From positions 87,703,432 to 87,767,431 of the forward strand of contig CAXKWD010000009.1 in assembly GCA_964059195.1 (NCBI GenBank): a stretch of 64,000 nt of DNA, read 5' to 3'. The stretch comes from Ectobius pallidus (Eukaryota > Arthropoda > Insecta > Blattodea > Ectobiidae). Under the pieces are notes generated by a model that saw only the letters and a list, made by a program, of their open reading frames with translations, ran no database searches and was not told where the DNA came from. Below, in pieces: positions 47,105 to 57,579 of the stretch. Made by a program: the position numbers and the translations under genes. The stretch's first letter is position 1, and every line of letters begins with the position of its first letter.

Positions 47105-47840
47105 CATCAGCGCAGAGGCCACCATAACATCTCCGGTGGCCTAAACAACATCAGCGCAGAGGCCACCATAACATCTCGGTGGCCTAAACAACAGCGCGGA
47201 GGTCACCATAACATCTCGTTGGCCTAAACACCATCAGCGCAGAGGTCCCCATAACATCTCGGTGGCCTAAACAACATCAGCGCAGAGGCCACCATAACAT
47301 CTCGGTGGCCTAAACAACATCAGCGTAGAGGCCACCATAACATCTCGTGGGCCTAGACACCATCAGCGCAGAGGCCACCATAACATCTCGGTGGCCTAAA
47401 CAACATCAGCGCAGAGGCCACCATAACATCTCGGTGGCCTAAACAACAGCGCGGAGGTCACCATAACATCTCGGTGGCCTAAACACCATCAGCGCAGAGG
47501 CCACCATAACATCTCGGTGGCCTAGACACCATCGGCGCAGAGGCCACCATAACATCTCGGTGGCCTAAACAACATCAGCGCAGAGGCCACCATAACATCT
47601 CGGTGGCCTAAACAACATCAGCGCAGAGGCCACCATAACATCTCGGTGGCCTAAACAACATCAGCGCAGAGGCCACCATAACATCTCGGTGGCCTAAACA
47701 ACATCAGCGCAGAGGTCACCATAACATCTCGGTGGCCTAAACACCATCAGCGCAGAGGTCCCCATAACATCTCGGTGGCCTAAACAACATGAGCGCAGAG
47801 GCCACCATAACATCTCGGTGGCCTAAACAACAATACCGCA
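47105..47840. repeat. 43-bp minisatellite, 17 units plus a decayed one
   Basis: The unit runs CATCAGCGCAGAGGCCACC, ATAACATCTC, GGTGGCCTAAACAA. Most units contain GGCCACC and its complement GGTGGCC around the 10-base loop ATAACATCTC, so each can form a 7-bp hairpin. Variants: CAGCGCGGAGGTC units shortened by 3 bases (third and ninth), GGTCCCC units (fourth and sixteenth), TAGACACC junctions. Variant order repeats in blocks, as after unequal exchange. The last unit near 47830-47870 is diverged. The array is GC-richer than its surroundings. Confidence 0.95.
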
Positions 47841-47874
47841 GAGTCCAGTACAACATCTAGTGCTGCCGAGTGAA

Positions 47875-49195
47875 CACCGTGAGCGTTCGCATATTCTAGA
47901 CTTGGATTTGTAATTTTCGATGAATAAAGTAATTTGTGCCATTTATTCACCACAATATGAGTAATTAATATAGTCGTAAAATAATGTTATTTTTAGCTAT
48001 AATAATGCGTTATCATTAGGACATGAATATGTGACATACGAGTGTTTTATTTACAGTACAGTCTAATTTTAATAATTTCGATTCTGTTAGCCTATCAAAT
48101 TTGATATTTAGTGCGGTCGGAGTTAAGCTATTGAATCCATATGGTTTATCGTGAATTTTTATTCGGGGCCCAGTCTTTGTCCGTTAGATCACTGCGTTCC
48201 ACTCTTCTTTTTTTCAACCAGTCACCAATGTCTTGTATTCCAGATTCTTTTATCACAAATCATTACCCTATCCATTTATCTTGTTCCCGTGATTTTCCTT
48301 AAAACTTGTCTTCTACTTGCATCATTTTTTATCCAGTAAAAAACCCTCGTTCACATCTAAACGTACACTACAGGTAACACTCAGCTTTTATTATCAGAAC
48401 TGCAATAAATTACGAGAAATGGAACAATGATAAATATTCCAGCGGACAAACTATTCCATTAACTATTCCATTCCACTATGCAGAATGGAAGGGGTATTTC
48501 TTTGCATATTTAAACAGCTAATCCCTTCAGTAGTACTTCAAATACTATTAATTACTTTTCAGTGTCATACTTATATAGGTAATCCCACAAGAGATTGCGG
48601 TTTGATCGATATAGGCCTATTTGTGTGAACGAAGTTCGAGCACATTTATCTGATGAAACTCGTTATCTCGTGTAGAATTTATTAAGATATTCCACGAATA
48701 AAATGTAATGGATTTAGTAAATAATAATTATTTTCTTACTTTGTTGTTGTTCTTCTATCAGTTGTAAGATAACGGCATACTTGATGAATGAAGAGTCGAT
48801 CCGAGTTCCCAATGCTGCCAATAGTGGGCATCACAAGATGGAGGGCGTCGTGATAGTTGCTTACATCAAAACGCTCTAAAAGCACTAGAACTGGCTTGCA
48901 CCTAAACGAAATTGTGTTTTTAATCAATGGGAATTTATATTATTTCAATTTCCAAACAAGTTTTGTTGCATAAAATAATGTGTTTTCATTCTGCTCAATT
49001 GCAGCATATGACGTATTACTCACCGCACGTTGATGCCTTACGTTTCCAGTAACGATCTGAAGTTTTATTACATAAAATTGCATCCTTGTGAAACGAGGAA
49101 GGATTTTATAACATAAACGATCGTTAATACGCACACTTAATTAATTTAGCTGGTATTACTCAGTTCTCTCAACTTTTAATTTTTAATGTATCTAT
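47875..49195. other. Unassigned sequence
   Basis: No exon, RNA gene or clear repeat seen; TAGGCCTA at 48612. Confidence 0.4.
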
Positions 49196-49199
49196 TTAT

Positions 49200-49530
49200 T
49201 GAAACTGGAAATGTTGACGGTATCGAGTATCGAAGCATGAGTATCGAGGAAAAATAATGTATCGGTATCGAGTATCAAGAAAGTCTGGTATCGACCCATC
49301 CCTATTATTAATTTTAAGATATTAACTAAATAGCAGGCTCTAACGAACGAGTATAGGCCTACTTACTATGAAAGATCAGAATTTTTCTCGGCGAATACTA
49401 CGCACAAGTTCACGGGCTGTCGAGTATCGAGAAAGTAACGAGCGAGTTTTCTGAAGTATCGCTCGATACCGATACCATGCAAGTATCGAGAGTATCGAGG
49501 TATCGAAATTATCGAGGACCATTCCCTAAT
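49200..49530. mobile_element. hAT-like end(s) with GTATCGA arrays
   Basis: GTATCGA/TATCGAG words occur about fifteen times. One cluster ends GGTATCGACCCATCCCTA (49288-49305) and another ends TATCGAGGACCATTCCCTA (49511-49529); both resemble hAT termini of the CAGGGATGGG type. No matching left end, so these are truncated or nested remnants. Confidence 0.5.
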
Positions 49531-50124
49531 TAATAATATGCAGAAGATATATCGTATGCTATTTAGTTTATTGAACTATAGAGTCTATTTAATAATCATA
49601 TGCAACTATTATCAACTAAAAGAGTATATTCCATGTGACCGAAATCATAGTTGATGATAATGGAGTGCACAAAGATTTTATAGCACAAGTGCGATTAATG
49701 TGTAAATTTTAGTTCGTGCATCTTGTGTTTGAAGTTATACTTTTAATTCAAGCTGTCTAAAAAATAAATATTGGAAATGTACCACTTGGGACCTACTTGA
49801 AATATCGGAGCCTCATATTCTTACAAGGAGAAGTAATATTTACGTGCAAGTGAAGTAAAACTAGTAACTCACCTATATTATTCTTCATGCACAAGTTAAG
49901 TAACAGGACTCACCTGAAAATGAAAACAAAAACAGTTTTAACAAAACAGAACAGTCACGTAAGAGTGCGGCACTTTCTCAATCTATATTGTGGATAACCG
50001 CAAGTATTTCTCATAATAGAGATGTGTAACTTCCTTCATTATCTGAGTGAACTATAAGCAACCCTCAGGCGTACAGCCTACACCGTGCTGAAAGCCTATC
50101 AAGGAGATGCTGAGCAAGTTCAAT
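49531..50124. other. Unassigned sequence
   Basis: Nothing definite seen. Confidence 0.4.
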
Positions 50125-50791
50125 AGGGCCGTCCACAAAGTAAATTTCCCTGGGCCGTTTACAGAAACAGAACACAATTTCATAGAAACATTTATTGCAA
50201 CAGATACAGCAAGTGTTCAGCAACTTTTTAATATATTCGCCATCGAAATTGAGACATCTGTCATAACGTGGGACCAACTTTTGAATACATGTGCCATAGT
50301 AGTCTGCCGCCTGGGATTTGAACCATTGTGTGATAACTCCGTTTCACTGTCAATCTCTACCTTATCTGTCATTCACTGTCATTTCCTGAGGGGTAGGAAA
50401 ATATGAAAATCTCTGGGTGCACGATCCAAGCTGTAGGGGGGAGGCTTCAACACCTCCCTGCAAGTCTCCTGCAAAAGTTCGGCTAGGAGATGTTTCAACA
50501 TCCACCCTACATCCCGGACCTCGCTCCCAGTGATTTCCATCTTTTCCTACACCTCAATAAATGAAAGATAATGACAGGGAAGCGGAGATGGTTTTCACAC
50601 AGTGGTTCAAGACTTCTACGGCACAAGTGTTCAAAAGTTGGTCCCACGGTATGACAAATGTCTCAATTCCTGTGGCGAATAAGTTGAAAAATCGCTGACC
50701 ACTTTTTGTATCTGTTGCAATAAATATTTGCACGAAATTGTGTTTTGTTTCTCTAAACGGCCCCAGGGAAACTTACTTTGTGGACAACCCT
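50125..50791. mobile_element. mariner-derived long palindrome, copy 2
   Basis: Terminal inverted repeats AGGGCCGTCCACAAAGTAAA and TTTGTGGACAACCCT continue into arms of about 310 bases that meet near 50455-50490. The minus reading of the left arm gives LVPRYDRCLNFDGEYIKK, the C-terminal end of a mariner transposase, and the right arm repeats it. HPPYIPDLAPSDFHLF-like sequence sits next to the centre. TA occurs at the left junction but is not perfect on the right. Non-autonomous. Confidence 0.8.
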
Positions 50792-51055
50792 TGTAGTTTC
50801 TGCACAATTCTTGTACATTATGAATAACAGAAACATCAGACACTGAAGTAGGCAAGACCACTTGTGGGCGTTTATGTTTTAGAAGAAACGATGACAACGC
50901 TAGTGCTAGAAGTAAAAAGAAGTATCGTATACCATGTTACAGAGTTGTTTAAATTCTTGGCTCTCTTTAGTCAATCTAACTTACATAAATAAAATAGGAA
51001 GGATCGAGCGTTGGATAGTTTTTACTTCCACGGCCAGTACCATAGGTACTACAGG
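50792..51055. other. Unassigned sequence
   Basis: Nothing definite seen. Confidence 0.4.
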
Positions 51056-51059
51056 TAAA

Positions 51060-51850
51060 GAAAGTTATTGTTTTCGACCCCCAAATTCGAAGTTGAGTTT
51101 TTAACATAAATAGGCTACACGTTTTGAGTTCCCCTGAATCCAAAAATACTATTTTCGGAAACATGTCTCTCTGTGTGTATGTGTGTCTGTGCGGACGTGT
51201 CTGTGAACAGCCCAGCTCCAGAACGTAAAATCGCATGAAAACAAATTTTTGTATTTGACTCAGGTACCTTCTGAGGATATGACACTAAGATTGGCAACAA
51301 GATTCTCTTATTTTCAAGGGGACTTTACTTGAAGGAATTTTCGTTTTTCGCGATTTTCTCGAAAACGGCTCAACCGAATTTCCTTAACTTTCGCACATGG
51401 GTTGTTTATACAAAGAGTTAAAACTTTTGTAACAATTTTGTATTTGGGTTAGGTACTTTGTGGGGATGTGACACGAAGATTGGTGACGACTTTCTTTCAT
51501 TTTTAAGGAAACTTTACATGAAGAAAATTTCGTTTGTCGCGATTTTCTGGAAAACAGCTCTTACAATTTTATTTAAATGTTGCACGTGGGGTGCTTATAT
51601 AAAGAGCTAAAACTTTTAATTGAAACATTTTCGAAAAAAAATCTGAATATGCGCTCTTTGCAATATGGCCTCTTGTTCTATATCAGAATGTGAAGTGAGA
51701 AAAATGTATTGATCCTGCTTAAAGTAAAGAAAGAAAGGCATTAATCATATTTTATTTGGGTTATGTATCCTTCGGAGATTCGATATGATACGCTAACGAC
51801 ATTCTTTTAATTTTTACAACCAATTTACATGAAGAGAATGTCAATCATAA
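51060..51850. repeat. Degenerate tandem repeat of about 190 bp, three units
   Basis: The series TTTGTATTTGACTCAGGTAC, GATATGACACTAAGATTGGC (51250) returns as TTTGTATTTGGGTTAGGTAC, GATGTGACACGAAGATTGGT (51440) and weakly at 51750. GTGTCTGTGCGGACGTGTC near 51185 recalls the GACAGACGG part of family T. Not a gene. Confidence 0.6.
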
Positions 51851-52650
51851 TAATTATATTATACTAAGAGGGCAGATGAGGTTTTCTGAATTTCACATCA
51901 GATATTTTTCTTGGCAATACTTCCATCTTGAAGTAAGGAGTGGAAATATTTTCCTGCGTAAGGATGCTAAATAACTAAGGATTTTCATGGACAGGTCAAA
52001 ATCTCTCAAGTTTTCATTAAATATAAAGTAATTACAATTGTTTATTAGTGAAACCAAAGGATTTCTCTTTGTGGTGGAACAGTTATTCTTTTATGCCGCA
52101 AGGTGCTTTGATTTATGATTAGAAACGAACGGTGAAAATAAAAAGTCGGTAATACCTCGTTACTGTAAAACATAACTTGACATATGATGGATGTTATTTC
52201 AAAAACTAGTTTCACTTCCAATTAAAATTTAATTTATAATGGTTCATGCAGTATGTATACTCTTGCTGAACATTCTTTTATATTACAGAATTCTTCTTCC
52301 ATCCCCTCTATTTCTACAATTTCGCGGCTCTATGACGTGCTGTTTTAAAGACAAACGATTAAAAAATATGTGTTACACCCATATAGCGTTATATTGCCTA
52401 AGCACGGACAAAAACAATTTTATCACTTCACATTTTGATATAAAATAAGAAACACATTTCAGAGAGTGCGTATTCAGTTGTCAACTGAAAACACAAACGT
52501 AACTCGACACAATATTTAAGTTCGCTCAGAATAAGTTATTACTTACGACTTTAATTTCTCCCCATTCATTCCAAGTCTGAACTTACTTATCACAGCGAAG
52601 GATATTTCAATATTAGTTCGTTATTTACCTTTTTATAACTTCAAGAGGGA
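51851..52650. other. Unassigned sequence
   Basis: Nothing definite seen. Confidence 0.4.
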
Positions 52651-52651
52651 T

Positions 52652-52697
52652 ATATAACTCGATCGGTAAGACCTCAGCCAAACAAACGTCTGCGCAG
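52652..52697 (+). repeat. Inverted flank repeat of the LTR element, left
   Basis: TATAACTCGATCGGTAAGACCT then AGCCAAACA and GCGCAG; it is matched inverted at 59371-59416. The GATCGGTAAGACCTCAGC part is A-box-like, so these may be SINE heads in opposite orientation. Confidence 0.6.
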
Positions 52698-52992
52698 TAG
52701 TCTACGATGACGTAATCTAGACCTGCCTGACCTTCTTAGCACGTGATGTTCTTTGCTAGTTCATACTGTACAGACCGCGTAAAAACATCTTAGTTAGCCT
52801 CACAGCATTCAATAGTGAAGACCCAACAGCGATATTCTGTGACTTACATACCATTACTTAAATAACATTTCATAACTAAAAGAAAAAAAAAGCAAATACT
52901 TTATTCACTTTATTTTTGTTTTCAGTAGTTACGGGCTATTATGAACCGAATAGTTTGGAATGAATAGTACAGTATATGCAGTTACTCCATTG

Positions 52993-54757
52993 TGTTACCC
53001 AGAAGGAGGAAACAAAAGGGGCAGAAAGAAAAACCATCATTTAACAAAGTGGAAGCTATCCATGAAATGTATTCAAATCTTTCATACTACAAAAAACAAA
53101 TAATTGCTGTTTCTTGACTAGACAATATCTGACAGTGGAAAAAGGTGTGTACAAGATATAAAAACTGAAATAATACTGAAATTAGTACATTCATGACCTG
53201 ATGACTGAAGTTCTAAACAATAAAAGACTTTAGGGTGAAGCCCTCTTCATATTTCAATTCGGGTGAAGCCCTGTTACATATTTACTAAATAAATCCTGAA
53301 AAAGAAGCAATTAATATTACATACAATTTGATACCCTTTAATTAATAAATCACCTTAAATTCATGTAGTCAGATAAAACATAAATCTCTATTAATTTAAA
53401 ATAATATATTTACTTCAGTGTTAAGCACCACAAAATATAAGTTAAAAGAAGGAAGGAAAATTATAATATAATTTCATACTTGGTGTGAACCACCACCTTT
53501 AAAGTACTAGTTAATGATTTAAATATAAGCAATCATAATACAAGGGCATTACATGCTTTGGTAATTTAGATAAAACATTCCTCATTCTCATTTCAAGTAG
53601 TTGACTTTCAAAATAGCATAATTTAAAAATAACAACCATATTATTCTATACAGGAAGATTTAAAATTCAGATAACATACCTCAAACGTTCCATGCATACC
53701 AAATAATCTGCGCAGACACACCCATGCCGATACACATCATACTGCATTCACAAGGCCTAAAAACAATACTGCTCCATCCTAGGCTAAAGATCGGAGTAGG
53801 CTCAGATACTTAAAGGATATGTTAAACGGGGAGAACAAATTAGACACAAGAATAATAAATTTAGAAAAATTCACACATGTTAAAAGATAAGTGGAAACGA
53901 ATGGGAACTGCAAGAATAATTAAAATGGCTACTCATTCTCAAACAACAACCATAATTCCCAGCATGCCAAAATATAAACTTATTACTTTTACCTTAAACC
54001 GGAATGGTGGCCACAAAATCTAATTTAATCTCATGCATCCTGCATGTCAGATACTTTCAATCTACATCACATCAAAATACCATGCCACCATAACCAAACA
54101 TCAATACAAGTTTCACAAAAGCATGCCTGGGTCAATAAGATAATAATTAATATATACACAACATGCAGTTCCCACACTACTAAAACCTATATACAAATAA
54201 ATACAATTTTCCACGTACCTTTACAACATGATGAAAACAAAAGGAAACAGCCAAAGGTCAGGCTTACATTTTCCCGCCTCAAGAGCACCAAAGTGACACT
54301 TACGTCCCCGAATCCATGATAAGTAAATGAGAAAGATAATAGGGTTACATCCCCTTATATAGGCTTTTGATCAATTACGTCACTGCGCATACTCAGTGCT
54401 AATTAAAATGCAAAGACTCCTATTATTAATTAAGACGACCACCATCTTGACGGCCATGCAACGAACAACTGAATGCAGTTCACCGCATCAGATACAATTA
54501 CGTTGTTGCCATTTGGTATGACTTTAGATATCTTTAGCGGGGAAGTAGAGAAAAGGGGGAAGGAGAAACAGTGAATGCCCTCCTAGCGCTCAGCTGTTCG
54601 CCTGCCTAGCGAGACAATATTTCTTTAATCTGCCAATGACGTAACCCATTATTGCGTCGACACTGTCAGCTCATGAATAATTCCATTATTGCGAAATAAT
54701 GATAATTCTTAATAACTGTAGCAATTAAATGGTGATTGAAAATAATGAATTGCTACA
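52993..54757 (-). repeat. Left long terminal repeat (3' LTR in element orientation)
   Basis: About 1765 bases. It differs from the right copy only at the extreme left end, TGTTACCCAGAAGG here against TGTTACCATTACTGAAGG. It contains two GGTGAAGCCCT words and a 91-codon ORF (54044-54319) that is repeated identically in the other LTR; no function recognised. Confidence 0.8.
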
Positions 54758-57579
54758 AACTCCCACCCCATGAGTTGGAATATATGCTGGATATATTCCA
54801 ACACAAAAGTCAAACTATAGATGAACTAAAGTAAGTCAGATCTGAGTGACTGACCAAAGGTGTCCTTTTTCTGTTAAGGCATGCCGCCAAAATTCTTCCT
54901 GACCTGAAACGAGCACAATCTCACTGTCGTGTCATACCTGAGAGCAAGTGTCTCCTTAACTTGCATAACAGTGATCACGATTCACTAGTGTCCAGACTAG
55001 ATGCTCAGCAATAGCCACTGAAGTATTTACAGAGACGAGACGTAGGGCGAGATACATCTGCAAGTCTCTTTCAGCAGGCAAGTCACTAGGTCAGGAACCA
55101 GACTCCGGCAGCAACCCACAGTCAAGGCACCGTCAGTGACATCAGTATCTGCTTTACAGAACAGTCCACCCTGTGAATAGAAACTTAGCGGCAGATCACA
55201 GAATTCAAAAGGAAAGAGACATGAGAATAAAAACCCTTTTCTAACTTCTCAGCTAAGACTCTAATTCAAGATTAAAGTTTGAAATATTTTTGAATTATGC
55301 TACTTAAGAGAAAAATCAGAGATTATTTATGCATCAAAATTAAAAAAAAACCAGACTGTATTTTAACTGATTCAAAAAGCCTATTCTTATTCCATTCACA
55401 CATGCACACTTATAATAAAATACACAAAAACACTCTATGAAACATCCCACCAAACACTCTACCTAACATAACCTACAAATAAAAACACCAGACATAACCT
55501 ATAAATAATAATTACATCCATCCATGGGTTTGTTTCCAGAGAAAAAAAACTTATTCTTATTTACACTCCAGGGTCATAGTTTACCTGTTATATTATTATG
55601 TACAAGAAAGTCAAATCGGTAATTACTTCGGCCGAAGAGGTGCAGAAAGGTGGCAGAAAGAAGCCCCCATAAGCCTCCTTCTACTAGAGCACTGCACGAC
55701 TACACTGTACTGAAATCTCATCAAATACAATGGCCAAAGAACAAAAGACATAATCAAGGCTGTGGAGAAGGACAAAATAAAGATGATCATTTAAATCTAA
55801 AGCCGTAGCTTCCCTATGATTCGCAGAGGCATCACCAACAGCGACATGACTAGTGATAGTTCGCATCAGCATTCTCCTGGCTGTCGAACAAGTACCACAA
55901 ACATCTCTAAGGACCTAACTACAAGATGCTAAAGATAAAACGATTAGAAACAATAGGACACGTATACCTCTCGGTTCTGGGCAATACAAAATCCTACAGT
56001 ACGGTAGCATTTAAGCTTAAAGCAGCAACAATATCTTAAGAACCATAGGTGGGCGTTGCCCCTACACTAGGCATGATTGGAGAAAACCCAGATAGCCCCC
56101 CATAAGGCTTTTGAGCCACAAGTCTCCCCTCAAGAATTGTTATAAAGCTGCGTCCAAAGAAAGCCCCTTTCCGAGCCTCTCCGGACAAGAAACAGTAGAA
56201 AGAGTGCACCAAAGTCAAATGGCGGCCAACCACGACCCGACTGGAATCCTGCATCAGTCTAAGCCACTCAAATCTACAGTACAGTAACTTCAACTGCAAC
56301 ACATGCAGTTCTTCTGCATCCTACACTACTCCAGATGCAGGCAAAAACATAACCTCTCCTGACTCCCCAATTAGTATCTACATAACCTCTCCTGACTCCC
56401 CAGAAAATATTACAAGCTTGAATAAACAGGAAACAGCTGACTTGTGTGTGCTCCACTTTGGAAAGCGCATTATAAGTCACACAGTCAGTCATAAGTCAGA
56501 AACGTCTGTCGATAGTCAATTCCTCAGTTTCACCACACAAAACAGAAGTAACCGGCCTAAACAAACTTCTAATATGAAAAATTCTTGTATAATTCTAGTC
56601 AAAACCGGTATTTAAATAGTCACTAAACAACTCCACTGGCAGAAAGATCTAGCCAGACACAGCAAGCCTAAAGCTTAGCTGCCCAAGAGCAAAGCCTATC
56701 ATGAAAACTCAAGAAAAATGCACCAATAATAGCAGAATATACTAAAACACCGACAGGCAAAACTACAGAGGGTTCCTGTGGAACTTTCACAGCAACCGAA
56801 GCGGCCATAGAACACACAGTTCTAACTGTACATGACCACCACAGGCAATCCCACCTACAAGGACCTATCAGATGTCTACTCTAACCTCAAATTTGCCATT
56901 TAAGGCTACCTAGAGTAAAATATAGAAAATCTAGTTCACTGGCACCTTGAGAACCCTTAGGCCTATTTATAATGATAAAATATTCCTCAATTTACTTGAA
57001 ATACACTGAAACATCAGCGGAATGACTATCTAGGAGCTGGCACAAGACACATCTGCCACGACACTGCAGACTTACATTTAACACAGGGAAAGCAAGCAAA
57101 ATGACCGATCTATCCTACACAGAATTAATTAAAAAAGAAATGAACTCACCAATAGGCTATTACAGCAGATTGACTACTTCCTACAGAGAGCCACATCACT
57201 TTAGAAACTTCATATTCCAGGACAAGACCTCACAAGCTGCTGAAAGCTTCATCCCTGAGCAGCTGCAGGCTACTGTCTACTGGTGCCTACTTTCAGCTCA
57301 CCAGAATATCTTAGGAAAGCTTCACCAACTCCAATATGATACATGAAAAGTAATTTTCACAATATTAGACAAGTTCAAGGAAACAAACCCCACAACACAA
57401 GTATAAAAACCCTTTCATACAAATAATATAAATCCCTGCCTAAAATAAAATTAAAATTTATGAAATTTTACAGCAAGATGTACACAAAAAATCCACTGTC
57501 AAGACAACTACTTAAGAGAAAAAAAACAAGAGCGTGGACGAACCCAATGGTTATACAACCACCGCTCTGCATAACAATT
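54758..57579 (-). other. Internal region of the LTR element, no coding capacity
   Basis: Longest frames are under 90 codons on either strand, with no zinc knuckle, YxDD or integrase motif. Next to the left LTR is a perfect 12-bp stem hairpin, GTTGGAATATAT...ATATATTCCAAC (54774-54802). A short duplication of ATAACCTCTCCTGACTCCCC lies at 56348 and 56382. Confidence 0.7.

Noticed and set aside
47105..47840. CRISPR array
   Set aside because: Units are contiguous 43-mers without unique spacers, in a eukaryotic setting. It is a minisatellite.
54044..54319. 91-codon ORF duplicated identically at 58635-58910 as a paralogous gene pair
   Set aside because: Both copies are the same part of the two LTRs; the composition is Thr/His/Ile-rich without a domain.
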